This document shows, in pieces, positions 18,201-26,752 of a stretch of 35,242 bases of DNA. How positions within the stretch are numbered: the first letter of the stretch is position 1; every line of letters begins with the position of its first letter. Below the pieces are notes generated by a model. That model did not search any database. It was not told the origin of the DNA and saw nothing but the letters and a program-made list of their open reading frames with translations. This DNA is from Trichomonas tenax. Lineage: Eukaryota > Parabasalia > Trichomonadida > Trichomonadidae. Position numbers and translations under genes: made by a program. Location: assembly GCA_023091735.1 (NCBI GenBank), contig JALKBU010000528.1, forward strand, positions 1 to 35,242, in the 5' to 3' direction.

Positions 18201-21200
18201 TCCTGTATCAACGAAAGTTCCATATTCACTCAACGACTGCTTGATGAGAGCGAATAATGCGACAATCATTGCCAAATACTATGAAAATCCTAAAGATAAT
18301 GAGATGACGTTAACAGTTACAGAGTTTATCGCAACACTGTTCAGATCAAGTCATATTGCACAAAGGCAATTTAGAGCTACGCAACAAATGCTAATTGCAT
18401 TACACAACAATGTTTCTCTTTTGAACACAGATTTATATATGGCATTATGGCATGTCTACACATGCATAACAGATGAGCGTTTGCAGACAGACTGGTTGTA
18501 TCATCTCATTCTCAACACATGGCTCTGGGCGATGTCTGGAAGTGACGCATTCCAGGTCATTTTATGGCACTGGACAAATGCGGTTATTCCATTCGTTGGC
18601 AAGAATCTCACGAAAAAGAACTACTTCAGGATATTCCTTGCTCAGTATAAATTGTTCTTCTGCTTCGACAAAGATGGAAATCACGAACATCAGAATGGTA
18701 AAATGATTTTCGATGAATATCCTCTCGAATCACTCAAGAAGTGTCAATCCCTGTTCGCACTTCTTTTGAAACGAATCGCATTTGTATCAATAACAAACGA
18801 AGATGTCTCAGTATTGCTTACATATGCTTCATCATCTCGCGATAACAAAGAAACAGTTTTGCATTTCCTGAAATTGATTCATGATATTTCACCTGCAATC
18901 AAGCGCATTCCTAACTACAATCCATCTCAGATCTCATCATTGAACTATTTCCTCGGTTCAAACGATATTGATATTGTTGAGAGTGCGATTCTTATGATCT
19001 ATAATCTTTACGGTGATGAGCAGGATAAATTCATTCTCAGCGCTGCTTTCCAAGTCACCAAAGAGAAGATTGACATGAAAGATATTCTCGACAGATTGTT
19101 CTCCGACCTTAAGAACTACGAAGACTTGTACCATCTTCTCATTGTCTTCATGCTGAGAGAGAATTTGGATATGATGCCACTTGCGGAGATATTCCAGCAG
19201 TGGATAAATGAAACAAAAGTTGTTCATACACCAAAACATTGGTTCATTTGGTTGGTTATTGCGGCAATGCAGAAGAATGACGTTTGCGAGGTTTTCTCCA
19301 ACTTCATCGCTTATGTTTTATCAAGGTCTCCAAATAGGAACAAAGAACTCAACGAGATCGTTAACTTTGCGAGATTTATCGGAGCAGAAACAAACCTGAA
19401 GCCGCAGAAGGTTTTGGAGAAATTCTTCACATCTTTGCAATACTATAAGCATTACTTTGATGATACTTTCCAAACCTTGTTTGCAGATATTTGCTTCACA
19501 TCATCGATATTCCACTTCGTCGTTCCAAGCCACACACCAATGCTTCTCCAGGAGATGCGCAACTCTCCGTTCTCTGATTTCTCCATCTTCCAATCATTTC
19601 CAACTGTCTTTCAACCAGTTTTGACTGATGTAACGCACCTTGAGCATCTCATGTATTTCGACATCAACTCCATTCACATCAATTTCTACATTGATCTCCT
19701 TACAACAGGATCGTGGTCACAAATACTCATCGCCAAAATTGCGCTCGACATGTACAAACACGGACACCAGAAGAACTATCTTCAGCTGTTTATCGACAGA
19801 ACAAAGTTGGATGAAGAGCTGAGAATTGAACTCTCTCGCTCGAGCCTTGAGTATTTCGACAAATTCCACAGAGAATTCACTACCAGGTTTAGAACAACAC
19901 TTACTGAGTTTTCTTCCAGCTTTAGAAAGGTCCTCCAGACTGCTAAGCAACTTATCGCTGATTCACAGGGATTCCTTTTGCTTGGTAACAATGCAAATGG
20001 ACTTATCGCAAAAGAGACAGAGCGTGCGGCAAATCAGAAGACAATTAAATTTCTGAGCGACGTGAGAGTCAGAGATAAGAAGACCTGCATGAACTACTGC
20101 GCGATGAAGATGAAATACCCAATCGTCCATGTCAAGAAAGCGCCTTCTGTTCCAACTGTTGACATTGTTTTCACTCAATCTGCACACTTAGTGTCCAAGA
20201 AAGGTGTGAAAGAAATCATCATCAAAGTTTCGAAAGATTCCGTTTACCTCGTTGGATCATCATTTGTCAAAGCATTCACAATGCAGATGATCAGACTTCT
20301 TCTCACACGCAAATACAAAGGAAGTGAATCTGCAATTGAGTTTTACATCAGCGATGGAAGGAGCTATTTCGTGGATTTAGCTCCGAACGAAGGCCAAAGC
20401 TTCACACGCAATATCCAGAAATACATTGGCAAAGGGCAGTTCGTACAAACAATGCCTGCATCAGAACTCTTCGCTTCATTCCCTCTCACAGTTGACTGGG
20501 TTCGTGGTGCTCTCTCCAACTTTGAGTATCTGATGAAGCTCAACATCCTTTCAGGACGTTCATTCAACTGTCCATCTCTGTATCCTGTTTTCCCATCAGT
20601 TCTCGGCGATTTGAAGTTCACTCCTCGCGATATAGCGAAGATAAAGTACAACGAACCTTCTCTCGATCGCGTTCAGAGGACTCTACCGAAATTCCCAATC
20701 GGCCTCCAGGACTCTGTTTGCGCACAAGCGTGCATCGCTCCAGAGTTCTTCTTCTTGCCATCAACTATTGTTGAAGGAGATAATGTCAATGCATTCGAGT
20801 TCATTTACAAGCATCGCAAAATCCTTGAGAGCGCAAAGATTCGCGCCCAGCTTCCTAAGTTCATTGACAATATTTGGGGAGTTCACGGAACATCGGCCTC
20901 AGGACATCGCCAAATCTTCATGAAGCCACATGAGCAATGCAAATTCTTGGAAGTCGAGCGCGCCACAAAAATGGTGTCATCAATTAGGATCGCTTCTCAC
21001 GTTTCATATTTAACACCACTCAAGACGAAAAACCCGATGACATATGCATTCCTTTTGTTCCTTGATGATGGCGACGTTTTTGTTTACTCATTTGGATTCC
21101 AAAGACAGTTCAATGAAAAAGCATTCACAAAAGTTTCAACATTTTCTCCTGATCCAAATGCGAGATTTGCAGCCAACAACAAAGGTGTTCTCAGGTTCTC

Positions 21201-21858
21201 TCCATTAACAAAGACTCTTTCAGTATTCAAGGATGCGAAAGTTGAAGTTGAGCATCAAATCTTTTCCGATAACATAATCATCGACTACGCTGATCACTCC
21301 TTCATTTACACGAGTGATCCATGCACTGTTCTCTATGCTGCAGATAGAGTCCATAGATTGCAGCCAATAACGCTTCTCAATGCTACAAAGCGAATCAAAC
21401 TTCTGCAATGTCATGCACAAGCAAAAGTTTTTGCTGTCGCTCTTATCGACGGAACAATTGAAGTCCATTCTCTTGTCGATGGACGATTCGTTGGCAGCGC
21501 AATGCTGAATTGCGAACCAAGACATTTGATCTTCACACCAAACAGCTCTTGCGTTGCTGCTTTCGGTGATACTGAGATCTTGATTCTATCGATTAACGGT
21601 GATGAAATAAAGAGAGTGCAAATCGAGTCACCGTATAAATCAGTCTTCACATTCTCCTACATAACAGACTTCGACTACATCTGTGGTGAAGACAGCAGAG
21701 GACGACTTTCATTCTTCGATGTGATGATCCCTGAGAAACCAAAAATTGCTTTCTTTGGTGCAAAGGAGATCGTTTTCGCTACATATAACTCAATTAAGAA
21801 GGCCTTTGTTACTATTACAACAAATGGAGTATTAACCATAACACCGTGCGAATTATAA
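15256..21858 (+). CDS. BEACH-domain protein (neurobeachin/LYST-like), BEACH core reduced
   Basis: 2200 residues from the ATG at 15256. Long helical-repeat N-terminal half. A concanavalin-A-like beta-sandwich (~805-955, with TPGPISTTIPASI and FRFGEWNDVVI) is usual in BEACH proteins. A PH-BEACH domain (~1632-1732) shows IEFYISDGRSYFVDL. The BEACH start follows (~1746), with SNFEYLMKLN, GRSFN and YPVFPSVLGD, and later IAPEFFFLP. A WD40 propeller (~1905-2200) ends the protein. These proteins act as large scaffolds in vesicle traffic, lysosome size and secretion. Oddly, the ~110-residue BEACH centre with the PFHYGSHYS-type motif is missing between the VLGD and PEFFFLP segments; the reading frame is unbroken there, so this is divergence or in-frame loss. 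A foldback element ends just upstream. It converges on the gene ending at 21917. Confidence 0.9.
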   Translation: MKDNPIINLINYRNSQSTLRDVDSEKLNSIIRAMPIIDKPKFTRYCEDTQAIENLDNIMELAPFKIELLEEDLKVMMDEEFSSLFSSQLYSLVFQYLAIAWYQKFTVKPDHLETMAILQIFFNCKYQNHEIINAMIFELICNKYVRAFPKNLNENIIESIFSLISQNRFPTPQFFPTLTFICRTVSNAGNAKLTNLMVTTVENLTAKRFPILNVTDVSPLVIVLQQEIASLNLDAFTTVCRISNFSESKILNDSFVLLPSIFFSFAVTNTPRGDLYNVEKGPQTKIQYTQEDLKIQFKQLKQPPYDELDYVMTICTPVQRKSTSIAEILTFAKPEMRELFLQSMFNLIETINQFEYLIALYHSFLIILKTSATPGILSNFCQKIINSKIFNPSATIFNETPIEKEILSMRRMFFDAVRHVNPEAILSIYDVKNPILFAENLIRAQISGFSPILFVEDQLLTKVNSVFVSLRGLTNNIENIRSQIAIFSFLLWPLHSTTTYLKCLESSPFASAFSSNMYEIDMTAYTVRALRDALARIDCERNVSGVATSFSEACTMCVNDPESPRSRLLAFYISECLADAICDEIALQFEACLYNLLSFMSKKNDSEILYNYLRFFIRICRRNPNIFDNHHLLMKIIAVIHSTEKTCSLKVLDILFSILSGGSCFTPIILIREPSAIPLIVATAGISEHVPEMFNRFLRLQESEYDCVQLHEGGLDTIIMQYCNTADDNGATIHFGRIHFQLKIYKKTWSEVVKPILFNMFKSKSDNEIASLVAQHVSRGGFLSEEILKVLHTMRVKSSRNYIIGLTPGPISTTIPASIINDGFTVSFKIIVDALPLNFATKEVNIYKLVISNCTFSLYLQQRQIFAMIYLVGQPKVRVVVINRAFRFGEWNDVVIGADMHSKTIRFISMVNGESLNESDFVGYQFPEDPKLVLCEGDSDYPCGFISDFTLSIGFNHREAENPVELKPVFSTNNYDEKTVTTPVSTKVPYSLNDCLMRANNATIIAKYYENPKDNEMTLTVTEFIATLFRSSHIAQRQFRATQQMLIALHNNVSLLNTDLYMALWHVYTCITDERLQTDWLYHLILNTWLWAMSGSDAFQVILWHWTNAVIPFVGKNLTKKNYFRIFLAQYKLFFCFDKDGNHEHQNGKMIFDEYPLESLKKCQSLFALLLKRIAFVSITNEDVSVLLTYASSSRDNKETVLHFLKLIHDISPAIKRIPNYNPSQISSLNYFLGSNDIDIVESAILMIYNLYGDEQDKFILSAAFQVTKEKIDMKDILDRLFSDLKNYEDLYHLLIVFMLRENLDMMPLAEIFQQWINETKVVHTPKHWFIWLVIAAMQKNDVCEVFSNFIAYVLSRSPNRNKELNEIVNFARFIGAETNLKPQKVLEKFFTSLQYYKHYFDDTFQTLFADICFTSSIFHFVVPSHTPMLLQEMRNSPFSDFSIFQSFPTVFQPVLTDVTHLEHLMYFDINSIHINFYIDLLTTGSWSQILIAKIALDMYKHGHQKNYLQLFIDRTKLDEELRIELSRSSLEYFDKFHREFTTRFRTTLTEFSSSFRKVLQTAKQLIADSQGFLLLGNNANGLIAKETERAANQKTIKFLSDVRVRDKKTCMNYCAMKMKYPIVHVKKAPSVPTVDIVFTQSAHLVSKKGVKEIIIKVSKDSVYLVGSSFVKAFTMQMIRLLLTRKYKGSESAIEFYISDGRSYFVDLAPNEGQSFTRNIQKYIGKGQFVQTMPASELFASFPLTVDWVRGALSNFEYLMKLNILSGRSFNCPSLYPVFPSVLGDLKFTPRDIAKIKYNEPSLDRVQRTLPKFPIGLQDSVCAQACIAPEFFFLPSTIVEGDNVNAFEFIYKHRKILESAKIRAQLPKFIDNIWGVHGTSASGHRQIFMKPHEQCKFLEVERATKMVSSIRIASHVSYLTPLKTKNPMTYAFLLFLDDGDVFVYSFGFQRQFNEKAFTKVSTFSPDPNARFAANNKGVLRFSPLTKTLSVFKDAKVEVEHQIFSDNIIIDYADHSFIYTSDPCTVLYAADRVHRLQPITLLNATKRIKLLQCHAQAKVFAVALIDGTIEVHSLVDGRFVGSAMLNCEPRHLIFTPNSSCVAAFGDTEILILSINGDEIKRVQIESPYKSVFTFSYITDFDYICGEDSRGRLSFFDVMIPEKPKIAFFGAKEIVFATYNSIKKAFVTITTNGVLTITPCEL

Positions 21859-21916
21859 TTATAATATTTTTTGTTTTTTATTTCTAAATATAATATTACT
21901 TTCTTCAACAAAACCT

Positions 21917-22507
21917 TTAATAGTGGCTCTTCTTATATTGCTTGAACAATACAAACAGACTTTCTTCGAGCTTTTTGTTCGCTTCGGACTTTCTCTTAAG
22001 GCGATTTAACTCAACTTCTTGATCTTTAATTTTGGATTCAAGTTGGTTGATTTCTTCTACTAATTCTGAATTTACTTTCAGATAATCTATATATTCTTGA
22101 TACCTTTCAGGCATTTCTTCCATTTTTAGAATATATTCGATAATTTGAGGGTTTTCCTCGGGTTTTTCTATGCAATGCGGTATTTTTTCTCCATCTTCTG
22201 TACCCTCTTTGCTATTAAATTGTTCAATAACCTCTTTGTATTTTTCTTCTGGAATAAATTGCGGTGGATCGATGATTTTGTAACTTCGTTTTAACTCTAT
22301 CTGGCAAATTACATCGATTATACTCTGAATTTGCTGTAATTTATGTTTGTTTAACTTCATAATTGAATATTTTATAAAAGAATCATGTTCTTTGGTGACT
22401 AAATGCTTCAGATTATCTAAGTTTTCATCTGTTGGGACAACTTTATATTTTTCAATTGCATCTACAATTTCTTTACTAACTTTGTCCAATGATAAATTAT
22501 TAAACAT
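21917..22507 (-). CDS. Hypothetical coiled-coil protein
   Basis: 196 residues from the ATG at 22507. A longer frame runs up to 22609, but the initiator TCATTTTC sits 6 bases before 22507, so the shorter start is preferred. The N-terminal ~90 residues are predicted helical (MFNNLSLDKVSKEIVDAIEK). A polar middle (PPQFIPEEKYKEV...) follows, and the last ~45 residues are a heptad-like coiled coil (LVEEINQLESKIKDQEVELN). No family recognised; a subunit of a larger nuclear or cytoskeletal complex is a guess. The gene is convergent with the BEACH gene, the stops 58 bases apart. A TTTACATGTCA motif is 34-44 bases upstream of the start. Confidence 0.75.
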   Translation of the reverse strand: MFNNLSLDKVSKEIVDAIEKYKVVPTDENLDNLKHLVTKEHDSFIKYSIMKLNKHKLQQIQSIIDVICQIELKRSYKIIDPPQFIPEEKYKEVIEQFNSKEGTEDGEKIPHCIEKPEENPQIIEYILKMEEMPERYQEYIDYLKVNSELVEEINQLESKIKDQEVELNRLKRKSEANKKLEESLFVLFKQYKKSHY

Positions 22508-22515
22508 GAAAATGA
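22508..22515 (-). promoter_or_regulatory. Initiator (Inr) of the coiled-coil gene
   Basis: Minus-strand TCATTTTC directly before the ATG; predicted start at 22513, leader 6 bases. It lies inside the longer open frame and so argues against the upstream starts. Confidence 0.65.
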
Positions 22516-22779
22516 TAAATTTGCCAGCAAGATTTTTAATTTTACATGTCAAAAATAATAATTTACATTCCGTTTTTATCAAATTAACTATTTTAGAATT
22601 CTTGTTCAATTCAAAATTTGAAATAAGTTCAAAATTGAAAGATCTATCTATTTAATTGAAAAATAATTTAGCGTATAATTATTAGTTAGTATTTCACAAG
22701 AGTTTTTTTTAAAAATGTGAACTATTGAAAAACTTGAGCTAAATAGTAGGAGCCAACAATTCAACTTTGTCACTCTCAC

Positions 22780-22960
22780 GAGCAACTTTTTTTCGGCGAT
22801 CTGATTTGGAAGCAAATTAGAGGCAACGCCTCTAAATAGTCGGGAGCCCTGCTATGCAATGGAAGAGGAAGCTATTTGTCCGTAGAGACTTCTGTCTTCA
22901 ATGGGGTCCTCTCGGTAAAATTGAGCTCTCCATTGCATGAATGGATTTGGCGGGATTTTT
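22780..22960. other. Structured, slightly GC-richer segment
   Basis: Contains a compact hairpin TTAGAGGC-aac-GCCTCTAA near 22814 and a longer-range inverted pair: TGCAATGGAAGAG near 22855 against CTCTCCATTGCA near 22927. The sequence between includes GTCCGTAGAGACTTC and GGGGTCCTCTCGG. No ORF fits. It could encode a structured RNA or be the remains of an inverted-repeat element. I see no snRNA, RNase P or SRP signature. Confidence 0.4.
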
Positions 22961-23274
22961 TTTTTGAGAAAATAATCGAAAAACTGGTTTTTGCGGGATT
23001 GATTGATAAAAACGTCTTGATTATCGTATGAAGGCTAATTTTTTTCATATTATTAACGAGAAAGCCCCACCTCACAATTTGAATGGAAGTGTTTCGTGTC
23101 CCACTTTACAACATTGGAGAATTTCGTTTTGGGATCAAGAAAACGAAAATTGGGTATACATTTTTCTAATAAAGGTTCTGTCAATATAATATTTTGTATT
23201 TATAATGTGTATTGGGTTGTTTATTAAATCAAGGATTAATTAACTTATTCCTTCAACAATTGTTTAAGCATTGA

Positions 23275-23525
23275 ATCGAAAACTACTTGGTACAGAAATG
23301 GAGTGACAAGTGCCTTCAATTATTTAGCGGATACCAAAAATTCTATAACAATGTTACTCAGGGTGATTCATAGAGTTATATTAATTATTACAATAAATAG
23401 TGGAAATAAATGGAGTCATTAATCCTGGTCTCGATTCTATTTCAACTATTAACACAAGGCATTTGGAAATACTTGGCAATGGTATTTTCAGTACTTGCAT
23501 GGATTCTGGTGAAGTCTTTATTTAG
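23275..23525 (+). pseudogene. Possible relic of an RCC1-like repeat gene
   Basis: Two open pieces in different plus-strand frames read like protein: one ending FSGYQKFYNNVTQGDS at 23371, and one ending LGNGIFSTCMDSGEVFI at 23525. The latter recalls the H/STCxxxxGEVFxWG core of RCC1 (regulator of chromosome condensation) repeats, but only one such unit is visible. A 39-codon hydrophobic ORF, 23410-23529 (MESLILVSILFQLLTQGIWK), overlaps in a third frame and is an alternative reading. No start or initiator can be assigned. Confidence 0.25.
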
Positions 23526-23612
23526 GTAAATTAGTAAGTTGATATTTGCAATAAAATAATGAAATGTAAAAATTTGTCTGATGATTTGTTGCTTCAGCCA
23601 TGGAAATGCGTG

Positions 23613-24108
23613 GCGAGCGCACTCATGGGAAGCTGAGTTGGCCGAGTGATAAGATATTTTTTTGTCTCACTTTATATGCGTAATATATTTCGAGCTCATA
23701 ATGGTCACAGCAGATCTATACCCTTTAGGCTTTTTCCCCCTACATTTTTATTGGTCATTAAAAGCCTCTACTATAAAAATATCTGAAATCGATTAAATAA
23801 TCACACATGAAAATCGCGTTTTGTTATGTATATTATACCCACTGTGCATTATCCGATATCTCTATCACACATTGGAAATTTAACGCATCAAAATATTTTC
23901 TGACATTTGACAAGTAATAAAATGCGATGTAAGCTAATAATGTCAGATTTAAAAATAAGCTATATAATTGTAAATATGGGTTGCGCTGCGTATATAAATA
24001 CTATTTATCAAACAAAAATCAACTTTCTAGCACATTTTTAAAAGTTCGAAATATTAGATCAAAACTCACATTATATGGTATATATTGGCTATGCTATCCT
24101 TTGCTGTG
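23613..24108 (+). repeat. Dispersed ~0.5-kb noncoding repeat, copy A
   Basis: Matches copy B (28443-29010) in inverted orientation over most of its length. Shared blocks in order are GAGCGCA, AAGCTGAGTTGGC.GAGT, GATCACAGCAG-like, CACACATGAAAATC, ATATCTCTATCACACAT, CAAAATATTTTCT, ATACTATTTATCAAACAAAAATC and CGAAATATTAGA.CAAAACTCACATT. No ORF spans it. The head (GCTGAGTTGGCCGAGTGATAAGA) resembles the 5' part and A box of a tRNA-Leu or -Ser. That raises the possibility of a tRNA-derived SINE-like origin, but no matching B box is evident. Confidence 0.75.
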
Positions 24109-24276
24109 TGTTGTGACACCACCAGATATATTTTGGATCCTTTAAGTGTGAGCAAATCATCAGTTTATCTTCTCTTTGTTTTTCAGTTTTGATCCTTGGA
24201 TTTCTGTTAAAATGACTTTGAAGACTTCCACTTTAATACATCAATACTGTGGCAGGGTCTGAGTCCGGTGGACATG

Positions 24277-26382
24277 TTATAATACAATTTTATTAAAAAT
24301 TGAAGTCTGAATCATCCGAAAAAGGATTATTTTGTTGTATTGCTTTTCGCCCACTGCTGAGGATGTTATTCTCGATTCGTCAGACTCCATTTCTTCATAT
24401 TTTGGAGAATCAATAATTTCTTCGTTATCTGACGAACTGGCCGAAAAGAAGGTTTTTTCTTTAATGCTCTCTTCATTGACTTCACTGTCAGTTGTCGGTT
24501 CCATTTCACTTTCATCTTCTGAAATTATTGCGAAAACTGCAGTTATTGGGAAAAGTATCCTTGACGCAGCGGATTTACTGAACAAGTGGCTTCTGCACGG
24601 GGTTGACTTACTTTGGAGCTTCAAAGATTTGTAATGCAAATTCATACCGAAGATTTGCTTCAATTCTTTCGTCTTACGCTTGGATAATAACGCCTTTCCT
24701 TTAGAGGGTTCTGTTTCCTCTTTCATGGCGCTTTGATGCACACAACAAATGCAGACGCATTTGATGTCATCATTTATAAGTTTGTCCGATTTGTAGAATG
24801 TCAGCCACTTAGTGTTGGAAAGGATGAGTGCCATGTTTTTGTTGTTATATTTTGACTTCAAAAATGCCTTTTTCTCTTGTCCTTCGGAAACCAAAGTGAT
24901 GCATCTTCCTTGACAGTGTCTTCCTGTTCTTCCCATCCTCTGTATGCTTCTTATTGGTGAAGATATTGCATCGAAACAGATAATAAGTCCAACGTCATCA
25001 ATATCAATTCCTTCTTCTCCGATGCATGTTGAGACCAAAACATTGACTTCTCCAGACGAAAAAGCTTTAAGAGTCGATTTCTGGATTGCATCATTCACAC
25101 CGTTGACCTTTCCAATGAATGCCGAAGCCTTAACGAAAGGAAACTTGTTAATCTCGGTGACAATCGATTCAACAGCATCTCTATACTGCGCAAAGATAAT
25201 CACCCTTCCAACTGGAAAGTGTTCGAAATAGTCATCAAGGATTTCTCTGAGTTTGATAATCTTATTTGAAATCATTGTTGATTTTTGTGCTGCAATTGTT
25301 TTGAGTTCCTTATACTCATCAATCTGCATAACTGTTGAATTCTTTTTCCTCTTTTCGAATTCATTTAAACTTTTTTCTAAAAATGAAATTCCATATCTGT
25401 TAACTTTCTCAGCAATCGACGTCAAACTCAACAGATTTCCTATTGCTTCGTTATCGGAATAGTCATTCTTGTTCTTCATTGCAATCCAAACACCTCCACG
25501 CGTAATCTCTTTTGATGTAATTAATCCTTTGGCACGAAGTGGATTTGCGACATTCTCAATAAGTGCGTTGAGTTTTGATAAGGTTTCAGTGTCATTATTT
25601 TTGATTTCGATCGATTCAATCACTGTATTATGACGAAATGATTTCAATCTTTCATCTTTCTCATCAATATAAAAAATACTTGATGCAAGGGTCTTACAAA
25701 CAACTTCTTGAATTGCCTGTTTAGTAGAACCCGGAATTGCCGTTAATCCAACAAATCTTACAAATTTATTTCTCGCAACAATCTTTTCAACAATTTCACT
25801 ATATGAATGATGTCCCCTTGCATGGTGTACTTCATCAAAAATGACAAGAACTATCCTTGTTGGATCAATTGTTCCGTTTTTGAGATCATTTTGTACAATT
25901 TGAGGTGTTGAGAAGAAAATATTTGCATTTTGCCAGACTTCTGTTATTCTCTCACTACCAGTAAGTATACAGCTTTCGTTTTGTGGTATTGTTTCGAATG
26001 AGAGACAAAATTTTGACTGTTGATCTAATAATGTTCTTGTAGGTGTGAGAAACAAAAGCATACCATTAGGAAACCATCTATAGTAGTTCATTATTATTGC
26101 TGCAGCAATTAATGTCTTTCCAGATCCTGTTGGAAGGCAAACAATCGTATTTTCTTTTAAACATTGCAAAACTGCATCAAATTGGTAATCTCTTCTCGTA
26201 ACATCCTTTGGATATATGTATGTTTGAAGTTTAGTTTGATTGGGATGTAGATAAACATCAGTTTCTTTTCTTTCATTTTCGATTTTTGGGAATTCAACTT
26301 TGATTTGTTCTGATATTCGCTGTTTGGTCTGTTTCTTTGGGGCCTTCTTCTCAGGCTTTCTTATGAGCAGTGATTGTATCAT
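24277..26382 (-). CDS. FANCM/Mph1-like DEAH helicase (D-loop and fork remodelling)
   Basis: 701 residues. Superfamily 2 motifs in order: YQFDAVLQCL Q-like region, Walker A PTGSGKT (84-90), TPTRTLL motif Ia, DEVHH (183-187), LTAIPGS (213-219; family norm TATPG), an insertion of ~150 residues between the two RecA lobes, VSTCIGEEGIDI (450-461) and QRMGRTGR (481-488). The helical insertion and DEVHH..GLTA.PG match FANCM/Mph1/Hef, translocases that unwind D-loops and branch-migrate forks. The C-terminal ERCC4 nuclease region of archaeal Hef and FANCM is absent, as in yeast Mph1. The C-terminal 200 residues are unconserved, with acidic Ser-rich runs (SASSSDNEEIIDS). The ATG at 26382 has an initiator-like TCATTTTC 26 bases upstream. 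Confidence 0.88.
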   Translation of the reverse strand: MIQSLLIRKPEKKAPKKQTKQRISEQIKVEFPKIENERKETDVYLHPNQTKLQTYIYPKDVTRRDYQFDAVLQCLKENTIVCLPTGSGKTLIAAAIIMNYYRWFPNGMLLFLTPTRTLLDQQSKFCLSFETIPQNESCILTGSERITEVWQNANIFFSTPQIVQNDLKNGTIDPTRIVLVIFDEVHHARGHHSYSEIVEKIVARNKFVRFVGLTAIPGSTKQAIQEVVCKTLASSIFYIDEKDERLKSFRHNTVIESIEIKNNDTETLSKLNALIENVANPLRAKGLITSKEITRGGVWIAMKNKNDYSDNEAIGNLLSLTSIAEKVNRYGISFLEKSLNEFEKRKKNSTVMQIDEYKELKTIAAQKSTMISNKIIKLREILDDYFEHFPVGRVIIFAQYRDAVESIVTEINKFPFVKASAFIGKVNGVNDAIQKSTLKAFSSGEVNVLVSTCIGEEGIDIDDVGLIICFDAISSPIRSIQRMGRTGRHCQGRCITLVSEGQEKKAFLKSKYNNKNMALILSNTKWLTFYKSDKLINDDIKCVCICCVHQSAMKEETEPSKGKALLSKRKTKELKQIFGMNLHYKSLKLQSKSTPCRSHLFSKSAASRILFPITAVFAIISEDESEMEPTTDSEVNEESIKEKTFFSASSSDNEEIIDSPKYEEMESDESRITSSAVGEKQYNKIILFRMIQTSIFNKIVL

Positions 26383-26752
26383 TCACACAAAGTAAATATT
26401 GCGAAAATGAAAAAAGAGGAAGTGAACTTTTTTTCGAGTGAACTTCCTTTTGTCACTTTTATTCATCAACGTTTTTAACAAATCTCAACGAGAACGAAAG
26501 ATTTATAGATTTAAAACACAAAGCCGCCGTTGAAATCAACTTTAAGTGGTGACACTATCATCATTTGAAATATAGTTTTTCTTAGATTTTTGAATTTCGA
26601 CAAATCATTTGTGAATATGCACTTTTATTACATATCAATTTCACAATCAATCATTTAACGATTATGCCATGAATAAATAAGACAAAATTTTTATGATTAA
26701 ACAAAATTGATTATATCTTTTGAAAAATAGAATTATCAAAGGGTTGCAATGG
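26383..26752. other. Spacer between the helicase and helical-repeat genes
   Basis: 370 bases containing the helicase promoter and the 3' end of the next gene. A plus-strand TGTCACTTTTATTC initiator-like string at about 26452 is followed by no ORF. Confidence 0.5.
26402..26410 (-). promoter_or_regulatory. Probable initiator of the helicase gene
   Basis: Minus-strand TCATTTTCG, predicted start at 26408, leader about 26 bases. A second candidate, TCACTTCC, lies ~14 bases further upstream. Confidence 0.5.

Noticed and set aside
23020..23210. ~57-codon plus-strand open frame (…LQHWRISFWDQENENWVY…)
   Set aside because: No start, initiator or homologue seen; competing frames are open too.
23640..23665. 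A functional tRNA gene (GCTGAGTTGGCCGAGTGATAAG)
   Set aside because: No anticodon arm, B box or acceptor complement follows. Kept only as a possible SINE head.
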